Of a stretch of 64,000 bases of DNA, positions 39,523-49,726 are shown piece by piece. The position numbers were made by a program, and so were the translations under genes. How positions within the stretch are numbered: position 1 is the first letter of the stretch; every line of letters starts with the position of its first letter. Below the pieces are notes generated by a model that made no database searches, was not told where the DNA came from, and was given only the letters and a program-made list of their open reading frames with translations. Source of the DNA: Verrucomicrobiota bacterium (lineage in GTDB: Bacteria > Verrucomicrobiota > Verrucomicrobiia > Verrucomicrobiales > Akkermansiaceae). The stretch lies in assembly GCA_004294095.1 (NCBI GenBank), contig RDZR01000025.1:1-64000 (forward strand). The letters are read 5' to 3'.

Positions 39523-42024
39523 TTAGTTTTGAGTATTTTTATCCGGCGCAGCGCGGAATTGAGTGCGGTGGCTATCAGGATCTAACCATTTGACGGGCCT
39601 TTTGCCGTCGCTTTCAACGACGTCGTATGTCCCGACTTTTTGCATGTAGGAGATCAGAGCGATGACTTGGCTTTCTGCTAGATGGTTGCGCAATTGATCG
39701 TCGCTCAACTTCGCTTGATCGGGCAAGAAGGCGCCTGCTTTGACCAAAGATGAAGCAATTTCCATCCCTTGATCACGAGCGCTCTGCTCGATTTCATCGC
39801 GAGATAAGGCAGGCCATGGCACACCGAGCGTGCGCTGAGCGGCGATTTTTTGCGGCAGTGATTTGAAGTCCGTTTTCGCATCAAACAGCCATGGATATGG
39901 AGGCATGTTCGAGCCTGGAGAAGTCTGGCGCGGATCCATGAAATGGTTGAAATGCCAGAGGTTATCACGTTTTCCGATGCGCATTTGTTTGGCCTCGGCG
40001 GCGAGTATGCCACCCTCGCGAGCAAGATCCGGGCCCGTGCGTTTCGAGCCCCATTGATAAGGATGATCGTAAATGGATTCGCCAAGACGGCTGTATCCTT
40101 GATCCGGCAATGGTCCGTAGCGCATGACATCAGGCACCAAGGTCCGGATCATCTGTGAATGGCAGTTGTAACAGCCTTCCGAGATGTAGAGATCACGCCC
40201 TGCTAATTCTAACGGAGTGTAGAGCGTTTGAACTCTTTCTTCCACTTGGCTGGCTTTGTTGACCAACAGCGAGGGAATGATTTGCACCGCTCCACCGATC
40301 GCGGCTGCTAGAAAAATTAGCACGGTAAACGGCAGGTAATTGTCGATCAGGCGGTTGAAAAAATCCGACCATTGAGTGGAATTTTTCTTAAACAATTTCA
40401 CCGAACGATAAACTAACAGAAGCGTAACCAATAGAGCTGCTTTGTCCGCATGGGTCGGCAGGAAAAACCACAAAATCATGAAGCAAAGCGCAGCGATCGC
40501 GTGGCACACCGGATCGTTGATGAAGGCCTCGCGCAAGGTCATGCGGTCTTTGTTTTTCAGAATCATCACTTCCACTTGCATCGGCTCTGCGATGCCTCGC
40601 CGCGCGGTCATGAAGATGTTAATCGCGCACAAAATAAATCCTAACAGATAGAGCCCACCGCCGAATGAACGCAGCATGTAGGGCACGTGAATCGTTTGTA
40701 AGGTTTCAACAAATTCATACTTAAGCGTTGCTCCGTCTGGGTTGGTTTGGCTGAGCATTAAGCCTTGGGTGATGCCAGCGACCCACATGGCGGCGGTGTA
40801 GAGCAAGATGCCCACGAGGCCTAACCAGAAGTGCATATTCGCAAGGGATGTGGACCACAATTTGCCTTTCCACAATCGCGGGGCTAGCCAGTAGAACATG
40901 CCTGCTGCCATGAATCCATTCCAGCCCAAAGCACCCGAGTGCACGTGCCCCACCGTCCAATCGGTATAGTGCGAAAGTGCATTGACCGCGCGGATGGAGA
41001 GCAGCGGCCCCTCAAATGTGGCCATCCCGTAAAACGTCACCGCGGCGGCGAAAAATTTGAGCACCGGATCCGTGCGAAGTTTATCCCAAGCACCGCGCAA
41101 GGTGAGCAATCCATTGAGCATGCCCGCCCATGAAGGAGCCCACAACATCAGCGAGAATAACATGCCAAGATACTGCATCCACTTCGGCAGCGCGGTGTTA
41201 AGCAAATGATGCGGGCCAGCCCAAATGTAGATGAAAACCAAGGCCCAAAAGTGGATGATCGATAAGCGATACGAATACACCGGACGCTCCGCTGCTTTCG
41301 GCACGAAATAATACATGATGCCGAGAATTGGTGTTGTTAGAAAAAAGGCCACCGCGTTGTGCCCATACCACCACTGCACCAGGCCGTCTTGCACGCCTCC
41401 GAAAATCGGATAGGAATGCACCAGTGACGTTGGCAGCGAAAGGTGGTTGACGATGTAAAGCATCGCGATGGTCACAATCGTTGCGATGTAGAACCACAGT
41501 GAAACGTAGAGTGAGCGCTCGTTGCGCTTGATCAAGGTCCAGAAAAAATTCACGCCAAAGACCACCCACATCAGCACCACGGCGATGTTCAATGGCCAGA
41601 TGAGTTCGGCGTATTCTTTGCCACGCGTCAGGCCTGCGGGCAAGGTGAGCGCGGCCCCAAGAATGATCGATTGCCAGCCCCAAAAATGCAGGCGAGAGAG
41701 GAAATCCGAGGCCATGCGCGCTTTGCACAGCCGCTGCGTCGAGTAATAAACTCCTGCAAACATCATGTTGCCCACAAAAGCAAAAATCACCGCGTTGGTG
41801 TGCAGTGGGCGGATGCGTCCAAAAGTGATGTAAGATAACCCTTCGGCCTTAAATAATCCAAAGGAAATGGCTTCGAGAAATTTCCCGTTCATCTGCCACC
41901 ACGAGAGCTGTGTCGCGGCGAGCAGACCGACGAGCATGCCGATCACACCCCAAAAAATCGAGGCGCTCATAAAGTGCCGCACACTGCGGTCGTCGTAGGT
42001 GATGGTGGTTTTTTCAGGTGTCAT
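39523..42024 (-). CDS. ccoNO: fused cbb3 oxidase subunits I and II (CcoN-CcoO)
   Basis: N-terminal heme-copper oxidase (VGHVHSGALGWNG) continuous with CcoO CYNCHSQMIRTLVPDVMRYG. Confidence 0.94.
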   Translation of the reverse strand: MTPEKTTITYDDRSVRHFMSASIFWGVIGMLVGLLAATQLSWWQMNGKFLEAISFGLFKAEGLSYITFGRIRPLHTNAVIFAFVGNMMFAGVYYSTQRLCKARMASDFLSRLHFWGWQSIILGAALTLPAGLTRGKEYAELIWPLNIAVVLMWVVFGVNFFWTLIKRNERSLYVSLWFYIATIVTIAMLYIVNHLSLPTSLVHSYPIFGGVQDGLVQWWYGHNAVAFFLTTPILGIMYYFVPKAAERPVYSYRLSIIHFWALVFIYIWAGPHHLLNTALPKWMQYLGMLFSLMLWAPSWAGMLNGLLTLRGAWDKLRTDPVLKFFAAAVTFYGMATFEGPLLSIRAVNALSHYTDWTVGHVHSGALGWNGFMAAGMFYWLAPRLWKGKLWSTSLANMHFWLGLVGILLYTAAMWVAGITQGLMLSQTNPDGATLKYEFVETLQTIHVPYMLRSFGGGLYLLGFILCAINIFMTARRGIAEPMQVEVMILKNKDRMTLREAFINDPVCHAIAALCFMILWFFLPTHADKAALLVTLLLVYRSVKLFKKNSTQWSDFFNRLIDNYLPFTVLIFLAAAIGGAVQIIPSLLVNKASQVEERVQTLYTPLELAGRDLYISEGCYNCHSQMIRTLVPDVMRYGPLPDQGYSRLGESIYDHPYQWGSKRTGPDLAREGGILAAEAKQMRIGKRDNLWHFNHFMDPRQTSPGSNMPPYPWLFDAKTDFKSLPQKIAAQRTLGVPWPALSRDEIEQSARDQGMEIASSLVKAGAFLPDQAKLSDDQLRNHLAESQVIALISYMQKVGTYDVVESDGKRPVKWLDPDSHRTQFRAAPDKNTQN

Positions 42025-42043
42025 GCGAAGGGTGCGCCAATGG

Positions 42044-42223
42044 TTAGATTTTGTTAGATTTTGCGGAATCTGGTGTTTCTATTTTTGGTTGATCATCCAA
42101 GGGGATCAGAGAATCGCGCTCCATGCTACGGTGCCGCCAGACCCAGCCTTCAAAGCCGAAGCAAACGATGAAAATTCCTGCTAAACAGGAACTTATGAGA
42201 ATGGTGAGTGCGATTACTTCCAC
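42044..42223 (-). CDS. ccoS: CcoS-like small membrane protein (59 aa, GTG start, missed by ORF track)
   Basis: VEVIALTILISSCLAGIFIVCFGFEGWVWRHRSMERDSLIPLDDQPKIETPDSAKSNKI immediately upstream of ccoNO. Confidence 0.65.
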   Translation of the reverse strand: MEVIALTILISSCLAGIFIVCFGFEGWVWRHRSMERDSLIPLDDQPKIETPDSAKSNKI

Positions 42224-42422
42224 GCCGCGATCGAATCAAAGTTCAGCGAGATGTGCTCCGCGCTGCTTGCTTTAGATTGAGCAAATCTTGCGTAACTCTG
42301 GCATTGGTCTTCTCATCACAAACAATCGAGCTTCTCCGACAAACCTATCCATCCGGATGATTGCCACTTTTCAAATTGCAAGAGATTCAGCCAATTCCTA
42401 GGGTTTCCTCACTTGTCATAAA

Positions 42423-44627
42423 ATGAGCCCATCTATTTTAGTCCTTAGTCTGTTGCTTTTTCTCGCCGCCATGGGTCTCGCGCACGAGCCACAGGTTCCC
42501 GTCGTGCCGCCTGCGGACATTCCGCTCATTCAACCGGCGATGCCAGGCAGTGAGGCATTTGCTCGCGAGTTTTCTCAACATTGGCAGGGTCTCGTTGCCA
42601 GCGAGCAGATGGAATCGCTGCGAAAACTCAGCGATCATTTGTCATGGCTCGATCGGGTAAACCAGCAGCCCATCGCCGGACTCGGCATCCGCGAAACCGC
42701 TTGGCTGCGCTGGCGCGTGGACCAAGAATTGCTCTCGCTGATCGAAAAAGTCCCCAATTTAATCACACTCGATTTCCGCCAAACGACTTATCTCGAGACG
42801 CCGACCATCGACTTAAATCCGCAGTTTGGCTTCATGGTCGTTAAAGTCCTGCGTGGCGAGGGGCCCAGCACCTTCATCACCCATCACGCAGACCTCACCA
42901 CCGAGCGCAATCCAGCAGATCTTCAAATCAATCTAAATCCACTCGGCACCACCTACGTGTTTCTCCAACTCAGCGATGTGCCGATGGGCGATCCTTCTCT
43001 GGTGCGCTTCATTTTTAGAGAATTGCAAACCACTCAACCTAGCTGGATCTGGGATTTCCGCTTCAAATCCCCTCCTCATGGCAATTTATCGGTTCAAATT
43101 CAGGATGAATCCGGTCAACCGGTATCTTGCATGCTTAGGCTCACCGCCAAGCCGAGCGGCAGAGTCTTTGAGCCAGCAGGTGCCGCCGATTTGAGGCCGC
43201 TAATGAATGAAATCACCAACTACACCATCTATGGTCCCGGCCGTGGTTACACGATGTATGTGCCGGAACCATGGCGTGGGGTGTATTGGATCGTTCCCCG
43301 CGGATTTGAGATGGCCCTGCCAGCCGGTGAATGGGAAATTCACGTCTGGCGCGGCCTCGAAACTGCGCCGATCAAGCAGACGATTACCGTCGAGCCGAAC
43401 CAATGGACGCGCACCACGCTGGTTTCCAAACGCTGGACCGATATGGGGAAAAAAGGCTGGTATGCAGGCGATGACCACGTGCATTGCCAAGTGATGAGCC
43501 ATGACGATGCAGAGCAATTGATGGCCTGGACCAAGGCAGCGGATTTGGCGGTGTGCAATGTTCTCGAAATGGGCGATGAAGTGCGAAATTGGTATCTCCA
43601 GCGCGGTTTTGGTCCTGAATTTCGCGTCAATTCTGGCAACCACTGGATTGTGCCCGGCCAAGAAGACCCGCGCAGCATCCTCGGCCACGCCATCGGGCTC
43701 AACCTGAAAACTCGCGTCCGCCACACGGAGCGCTATCTCAATCACCGCCTCGTCGCCGAAGAAATACGCGAACAAGGCGCGCTCTACGGCCACACCCACG
43801 TCGGTGCCAAAGCGCTCTTCGTCGAACGCCAAATGGCCCTCTACACGCCTTTTGGCATCGTCGATTTTAACAGCGTGATGCAAGCCGCACTCAATACCGA
43901 TCTGATGTATCTTTACTTAAATCTGGGCTACCCAATGACCGCCAGCGCCGGCACTGATACTCCCTACGGCGGCACCGTCGGCGCCGTGCGGATTTATGCT
44001 TACTCCGGAGCCAATAAAAATTTTATACCGGACGATTGGTTTGATGCGGTTAAACGAGGCCGCACATTTGTCACGACTGGGCCGATGATCGAGTTTACCG
44101 CCGATGGAGCGATGCCCGGGGATACGGTGAAATTGGAAAACAACCAGCCCGTCCGCGCCCGAATCGCTGCCAGCGGCCTCGTTGGGAAATCCTCACCCAA
44201 GCAGGTGCGGCTGATATTCAATGGACGTGTGATTAAAGAATTGAGCCCGCAGGCAGCACAACAGGAAGTCATCTTAGAGCACGAATTGATCGCTGAATAT
44301 GGCGGCTGGCTCGCGGCCTATGTGCAAGGTGAAGACGGCTCGGAAGCGCACACCACTCCGATTTATTTGCAAAGAGCAGGCTTCCGCCGATGGGATTTTG
44401 AAAAAGTGCCGGCCTTGCTCAAAATCCAAGAGGCCACGCTCACCGACATCGAGGTGATGGTATCGAAATCTTTGCAAGCCGGGGACGCGACATCGATCGA
44501 TCACACGCTGCGCTCGGTGATTGTTGGTTCCAAAGTTTTGTTGCAGCAAGTGGCTGAAGCGCGCGCAAAATATCAAGAACTGGCGGAAATTTATCAAAAA
44601 GAACTTAACTTGAGGCAGCGGCCATGA
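42423..44627 (+). CDS. secreted CehA/McbA-family (PHP-like) metallohydrolase
   Basis: GWYAGDDHVHCQVMSHDD; GHAIGLNL; TASAGTDTPYGGTVGAVRIYAYSG. Confidence 0.85.
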   Translation: MSPSILVLSLLLFLAAMGLAHEPQVPVVPPADIPLIQPAMPGSEAFAREFSQHWQGLVASEQMESLRKLSDHLSWLDRVNQQPIAGLGIRETAWLRWRVDQELLSLIEKVPNLITLDFRQTTYLETPTIDLNPQFGFMVVKVLRGEGPSTFITHHADLTTERNPADLQINLNPLGTTYVFLQLSDVPMGDPSLVRFIFRELQTTQPSWIWDFRFKSPPHGNLSVQIQDESGQPVSCMLRLTAKPSGRVFEPAGAADLRPLMNEITNYTIYGPGRGYTMYVPEPWRGVYWIVPRGFEMALPAGEWEIHVWRGLETAPIKQTITVEPNQWTRTTLVSKRWTDMGKKGWYAGDDHVHCQVMSHDDAEQLMAWTKAADLAVCNVLEMGDEVRNWYLQRGFGPEFRVNSGNHWIVPGQEDPRSILGHAIGLNLKTRVRHTERYLNHRLVAEEIREQGALYGHTHVGAKALFVERQMALYTPFGIVDFNSVMQAALNTDLMYLYLNLGYPMTASAGTDTPYGGTVGAVRIYAYSGANKNFIPDDWFDAVKRGRTFVTTGPMIEFTADGAMPGDTVKLENNQPVRARIAASGLVGKSSPKQVRLIFNGRVIKELSPQAAQQEVILEHELIAEYGGWLAAYVQGEDGSEAHTTPIYLQRAGFRRWDFEKVPALLKIQEATLTDIEVMVSKSLQAGDATSIDHTLRSVIVGSKVLLQQVAEARAKYQELAEIYQKELNLRQRP

Positions 44628-46741
44628 AGCAGCTCTTTCGAGTTTTTGCCATTTTCAGCATCTGCCTTCATCATGCGTGGGCGGATCCAATCATCGGCGA
44701 GAAAATCTACACACGGGCAATTGAGATTCGTGCATTGCCGATCGATGTGGCCGGGCAAGCGCACCCAGTGCGTTTGGAAGGAATTTTAACGTTTATGGAT
44801 CCAGCGACCGGGATCGCATTTTTCCAAGATGAGACCAGCGGAATTTCACTCGATTTACCCAAGTATTCCCAACTGCCAAAGGAGCTAAAAATGGGCAGTA
44901 GGGTGATCGTGCAAGGTGTCACTTCTCGCGGGCTTTTTTTACCGTCCGTCGCTGGAATCGATGGCGGCATTCCCAAAATTGAAGTGTTAGATGAGGCTTC
45001 GATGCCGCCCAGCAAAGCTGTGCGCGGCCCAGATTTAATCGTGCCGAAAATGGATAGCCAGTGGATCGAGCTGTGGGGCATGGTGCGGCCTCCACCATCG
45101 ACTTACCGCAACGCGGCACTTACGGTGGAGACGGAAGGCCGCACGTTCTTCGTCTATTTGCCGGGAAATGCGACTCAGCGTGAAATCTCGCCCAATCTGT
45201 TAGGCGCGCCCGTGCGGATTCGCGCAGTCGCCGGAACCTTCGTCAATAGCGACCGCCAGATGACACGTCGCGTCTTGTTTTTGCCGTCCATGGAATTCAT
45301 CACTGCGGATTCGCGGCCCGAGATCGACGATCCATTCAGCAGCCCGCTTACCGTATTTGACGATCTTTTACGTGCCCAGACCGCAGGTGCCGGCGAGCGG
45401 GTGAAAGTGCGCGGAACGGTTCTGTTAGCACTGCCCAATGAAGGTCTTTATTTGCGAGAGAGCAGTGGCGGGGCGCTGCGAGTGCAGACTTCTCAAGAAT
45501 TTTCTGCGCCGATGGTGCGGCCAGGCGATGTGGTCGAAGCGGTTGGTTGGCCCGAAGCGAGCGACTTCCGGCCCGAATTGCGTGGTGGGCTTTTTAGAGT
45601 GATCGATCGCCAGCAACCGCTCCGTGCGCATCCAGAATCACTCTTAGAAATTCTCAGTGGGCGGCACCATGCGGACTATGTGGAACTAGAAGCTTCTTTG
45701 ATTGGAATTTCCGTCGAGCCATCCGGCATCAAGTTGTTGATGAATGATCATAACATTTTTTTTGAAGCACGCATTCCAGCGATGATCGCCACGGTGCCGG
45801 ATCCGCTGTGGGTTCGCGATAGCCGCCTTAAAATTCGAGGCATTGCTGAAAATGTGCCGAGCGACACTCTAACAAATCCACAAGTCAGCCAAACATTTTT
45901 TGTGAGAGTCAGCCAGCTTAGTGATATTGTTCTGTTAGAATCTCCACCGTGGTGGACGGCGCGGCACATGCTATGGCTGTTAGTTGGCACGTTGGGCTGC
46001 GGCTTGTTAGTGGCAAGTTGGGCATTTGCCTTGCGGCGGCGGGTGGCATATCAAACGAAAATTATTGAAAACCAAGTGCACCGAGAAGGCGTGCAGGAAG
46101 AACGCCAACGCCTCGCGCGGGAGTTGCATGATTCGTTAGAACAGGAAATGACCGGCGTCGGCCTACAGTTAGAAACGGCGATGGCTCGCTTGGAACACCA
46201 GCCAGAAGCTGCTCGCACTTCAGTGGAACGAGCCCGCCGCCTGCTTCACCGTGCGCAGCGCGAAACACGAGAAACGATTTGGGATTTGCGCAGTTCCCCC
46301 ACCGATCCGCACGTGTTGCCAAGTTATTTGGAAGAAATTCTTCAGCCACTCGCAGAATCAGCCGGTGCGGTGCTTCACGTCACCTGCGATGTCGCGGAAG
46401 CCGCCAAAGTCAGCAGCGGTTTGATGCATCACATAACTCGCGTCGCGAGCGAAGCAGTTGCCAACGCCACCAAGCATGGCCATGCGAAAAATGTGCGGCT
46501 AAATCTAACCATCGACGATTCAGAACTCTGCCTGCGCGTGCAAGACGATGGTTCAGGATTTATCCAAGCCGAAGCGCCCGGAGCACGCCAAGGCCACTTT
46601 GGTCTAACAGGCATGCAAGAACGTGCTGGCAAATGTGGTGGCTCAGTGCAAATTAGTAGTTCCATTGGTGCCGGAACTGAAATTTGTTTCCGTGCACCGC
46701 TTGAAAATGAAAGCCACCCAAATCATGAAACCATCAGTTGA
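44624..46741 (+). CDS. NarL-type sensor histidine kinase with OB-like extracytoplasmic domains
   Basis: RLARELHDSLEQEMTGVGLQLE (HisKA_3), HATPase DDGSGFI...GLTGMQERA; repeated OB-like segments N-terminally; ATGA overlap with upstream gene. Confidence 0.9.
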   Translation: MKQLFRVFAIFSICLHHAWADPIIGEKIYTRAIEIRALPIDVAGQAHPVRLEGILTFMDPATGIAFFQDETSGISLDLPKYSQLPKELKMGSRVIVQGVTSRGLFLPSVAGIDGGIPKIEVLDEASMPPSKAVRGPDLIVPKMDSQWIELWGMVRPPPSTYRNAALTVETEGRTFFVYLPGNATQREISPNLLGAPVRIRAVAGTFVNSDRQMTRRVLFLPSMEFITADSRPEIDDPFSSPLTVFDDLLRAQTAGAGERVKVRGTVLLALPNEGLYLRESSGGALRVQTSQEFSAPMVRPGDVVEAVGWPEASDFRPELRGGLFRVIDRQQPLRAHPESLLEILSGRHHADYVELEASLIGISVEPSGIKLLMNDHNIFFEARIPAMIATVPDPLWVRDSRLKIRGIAENVPSDTLTNPQVSQTFFVRVSQLSDIVLLESPPWWTARHMLWLLVGTLGCGLLVASWAFALRRRVAYQTKIIENQVHREGVQEERQRLARELHDSLEQEMTGVGLQLETAMARLEHQPEAARTSVERARRLLHRAQRETRETIWDLRSSPTDPHVLPSYLEEILQPLAESAGAVLHVTCDVAEAAKVSSGLMHHITRVASEAVANATKHGHAKNVRLNLTIDDSELCLRVQDDGSGFIQAEAPGARQGHFGLTGMQERAGKCGGSVQISSSIGAGTEICFRAPLENESHPNHETIS

Positions 46742-47369
46742 AAATCATCGAATTCTGTTAGTGGATGATCATTTTGTCGTTAGGCTTGGCTTGGCAGATT
46801 TGCTTTCGACCGAGCCCGGCTTCGATGTGGTTGGAGAAGCATCGGATGGCGACGAGGCTTTGGAATTATTTTTGCAACTCAAGCCAAGCATCACCGTCAT
46901 CGATTTTGATTTGCCCAAGACCACGGGCCCAGAAGTCGTGAAAAAAATCCGCCAACACGATGCCCATGCGCGAGTGTTGATGCTCACGGTTTCTACTGCG
47001 GAAGAATCCATTTGGCGCTCGGTGGAAGCAGGCGTCGGCGGTTATGTGGTGAAGTCTGCCCCACGAGATGAAATCATCCAAGCGGTGCGCGAAGTGAGCT
47101 GCGGGCGTGATTTTTTCCCTGCGGAAATTGCCAAAAAAATTCTAGCTCGCCGCCGCCGCCCATCGCTCAGTCCACGAGAGAACGATGTGCTGCGTTGCCT
47201 AGTTTCCGGACTTGCTAACAAAGAAATCGCAGACCACCTCGGCCTCGCTGAGCCGACCGTCAAAATGCACTTGGTTTCTATTTTTGAAAAACTCGGGGCT
47301 CGAGATCGCACACAAGCCGCAATGCTCGCTCTGCAACGTGGATTGATTGCGCCTAACCAATCAATCTAA
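46707..47369 (+). CDS. LuxR/NarL-type response regulator
   Basis: ILLVDDHFVVRLGLADLLS...; LSPRENDVLRCLVSGLANKEIADHLGLAEPTVKMHLVSIFEKLG. Confidence 0.94.
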   Translation: MKATQIMKPSVENHRILLVDDHFVVRLGLADLLSTEPGFDVVGEASDGDEALELFLQLKPSITVIDFDLPKTTGPEVVKKIRQHDAHARVLMLTVSTAEESIWRSVEAGVGGYVVKSAPRDEIIQAVREVSCGRDFFPAEIAKKILARRRRPSLSPRENDVLRCLVSGLANKEIADHLGLAEPTVKMHLVSIFEKLGARDRTQAAMLALQRGLIAPNQSI

Positions 47370-47519
47370 CAGATCAACTTTCTCGCGCGTCAATGTATCG
47401 AGATTCGGAGCGGCGCAAGCAAAAGTCGCCCGGGCAAAACTTTTCCATGCGCCAGGTGAAATGGGGTATTTCTTGTATTGGTCTTTCACGACTGAACCCA
47501 AAAACAAGCAAACAAATAT

Positions 47520-48029
47520 ATGAAAATGATACCCATCCTCGCGACTGCTCTCATGGCATGTTCGCTCGTCTCAATCAATCATTCATTCGCTGCTGAGGCG
47601 GCTGAGGCACCTGCAAAGCCCGACCTCATCGAAGTCGCGTCTGGCGCTGAAGATTTTTCGACTCTAGTCGCCGCAGTGAAGGCGGCTGGCCTGGTTGAAA
47701 CACTGAAAGGCACAGGGCCATTCACTATTTTCGCTCCGAACAATGCCGCATTCGCAGCGCTGCCTGAAGGAACGGTCGAATCGCTCTTAAAACCGGAAAA
47801 CAAAGAAAAGCTCACCGCGATTCTTACCTACCATGTCATTCCAGCCAAAGTCATGGCCGCCGATGTGGCAGCAGGTGAAGTGGCAACCGTGCAAGGTGGC
47901 AAAGTCACCATCGCAGTGGCAGATGGTAAAGTGACTGTCGATGGTGCCAATGTGGTCCAAACCGATGTGGTCGCATCCAATGGCGTGATCCACGTGATCG
48001 ATAAGGTTATCATGCCAAAATCCGAGTAA
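47520..48029 (+). CDS. secreted fasciclin (FAS1) domain protein
   Basis: [66 protein letters not shown]. Confidence 0.94.
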   Translation: MKMIPILATALMACSLVSINHSFAAEAAEAPAKPDLIEVASGAEDFSTLVAAVKAAGLVETLKGTGPFTIFAPNNAAFAALPEGTVESLLKPENKEKLTAILTYHVIPAKVMAADVAAGEVATVQGGKVTIAVADGKVTVDGANVVQTDVVASNGVIHVIDKVIMPKSE

Positions 48030-48058
48030 ATTTTTCCCAGAAAATTTCTCAATTCCTG

Positions 48059-48094
48059 ATGTGCTCCGGAGGCTAATTCTGGAGCACATTTTTT
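48059..48094 (+). terminator. intrinsic terminator
   Basis: ATGTGCTCC / GGAGCACAT stem followed by TTTTTT. Confidence 0.85.
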
Positions 48095-48185
48095 GTCTGG
48101 CATCCATCAATCCCTGCTTTTTCGATGGGTCATGAAAATAGGGATTGCCAACCAACGCGGTGATTCCTAGTGTCCCGCTTTCCAA

Positions 48186-48275
48186 GGGCAGGTGTCAGAG
48201 TGGTCGAATGAGCACGCTTGGAAAGCGTGTGTAGCAGTAATGTTACCGAGGGTTCGAATCCCTCCCTGTCCGCCA
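48186..48275 (+). tRNA. tRNA-Ser (anticodon GGA), CCA encoded
   Basis: Acceptor gggcagg/cctgtcc, anticodon loop cgcTTGGAAAgcg, long variable arm, T-loop ggTTCGAATcc, terminal gCCA. Confidence 0.93.
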
Positions 48276-48585
48276 TTTTTCATGAGCTTTTCACGAGCTC
48301 AATGGGATGCTTTTCTCCAAGGAATACGGCCACTGCCACCGTCTGGTGGTTTATGAAAAACTGGGCATTCCAAATCAACTGCTACATTTCAAAGGCAAGG
48401 CTTTTGAATTGTGCGCCGAGGATCTAGTGAGCGAAGAATTGTGTGATTTTGCCACCCAGGTTACCTGGTCTTTCTACACCATGCCCTGCACCGCGACTAA
48501 TAAGTGCGCCACAGTTTGCCGTAGTGCGGCGGAGATAGGTGGTGGAATCGACAATTTGCGGAAGCAGCTTGGACTAGATCGTCAT

Positions 48586-49539
48586 CTACGGTGCTTCCCA
48601 TAGTTGCTTGATGTGTTCCGACGATTTTGGTTCGAGATGGGAAATGACGCGAATGTTCGGCTGGTAGAGATCCGCGATGGCGGCTTCAAGCTGGGTCGCC
48701 AATTCATGAGCATGCTTCACCGTCATTGCATCATCAAAAATAAGGTGGAATTCCACCCAGTGCAGCGTGCCAGAATGACGGCAGCGCAAGTTATGATAAG
48801 AAAGTCCCATAGCACTGGTCTCGCGATCTAACAGCTCGGAAATGGTTTTTTCCACAGCAACGTCCGCCTCATCTAGCAGACCTGATAGGCTCTTGCGCAC
48901 AAGTCGCAGGCCGACGTATAGGATGTTGGCGGCGGCAATAATTGCAATCACGGGATCCCACCATGGCCACTGAGTGAAATGATAAAGTGCCAAGGAAATC
49001 AAGGCCGCGACGCTAGTCCACACATCAGTGAGCAAATGGAGCGCGTTCGCTCGCAGCAGCGGTGAGCCATCAAATCGCGCAAGACGCAGCAAACAGCCAG
49101 CTAAGGTGGCTTGCACCAAAGCGACGCCGAGGGTAATCGCCACGCCCAAGCCGAGGTGGTGAATTTCCACTCCGTAAATGAATTGTTTCACCGCTTGATA
49201 GATGACCCAAATCGCCGCGGCTCCGATCAATGCACCCTCGAACCCGGAAGAGACGTAAGACACTTTATCGTGGCCAAAATGGTGAGTGCGGTCTGCTGGT
49301 TTTCGCGCAAAACGCAGCGCCCACGCCGCAAATGCAACGGCCAATACGTGCACCACCGATTCCGCTGCATCCGAGTAAATTGCCGAGGAATCGGTCATCA
49401 CCGCAGCGGTGACCTTGGCTGCTAATACTCCGAGTGCGATGACAATTGACGCATCGAGCAATCGCTTTTGCCAACGCTCATAATTCACAAATAAATTCTG
49501 AATGATTTGCTGTTTTTTAACAAGGCCGAAACCATCCAT
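48586..49539 (-). CDS. cation diffusion facilitator family transporter
   Basis: DSSAIYSDAAESVVHV; ADRTHHFGHDKVSYVSSGFEG; C-terminal cytoplasmic domain. Confidence 0.92.
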   Translation of the reverse strand: MDGFGLVKKQQIIQNLFVNYERWQKRLLDASIVIALGVLAAKVTAAVMTDSSAIYSDAAESVVHVLAVAFAAWALRFARKPADRTHHFGHDKVSYVSSGFEGALIGAAAIWVIYQAVKQFIYGVEIHHLGLGVAITLGVALVQATLAGCLLRLARFDGSPLLRANALHLLTDVWTSVAALISLALYHFTQWPWWDPVIAIIAAANILYVGLRLVRKSLSGLLDEADVAVEKTISELLDRETSAMGLSYHNLRCRHSGTLHWVEFHLIFDDAMTVKHAHELATQLEAAIADLYQPNIRVISHLEPKSSEHIKQLWEAP

Positions 49540-49726
49540 CCATTTTTATGAAAAAATCGATTGCGTTTTGTTAGCACAAGGCATCGGATTATTTTCTGCG
49601 GTTGCCTCATCATTTTTAAAATAATCACTTCAATTTTCTTGCATTCTCGCGAGTGGGAAGCTTCATTGCGCCTCCAACCTTAACCTTAGGACGATTGGGC
49701 ATCCGCTCAATCCATCCCCGACTTAT

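Noticed and set aside
42270-42300. Possible FNR-like box upstream of ccoS (AGATTGAGCAAATCT)
   Set aside because: Weak palindrome with wrong spacing relative to TTGAT-N4-ATCAA; not supportable.
43200-43883. 227-aa minus-strand ORF inside the CehA/McbA gene
   Set aside because: Antisense to a well-supported metallohydrolase with conserved His motifs.
48307-48603. 98-aa ORF just after tRNA-Ser, possible integration remnant
   Set aside because: No recognisable integrase/phage motif, no repeat of the tRNA 3' end found, and it overlaps the CDF gene end.
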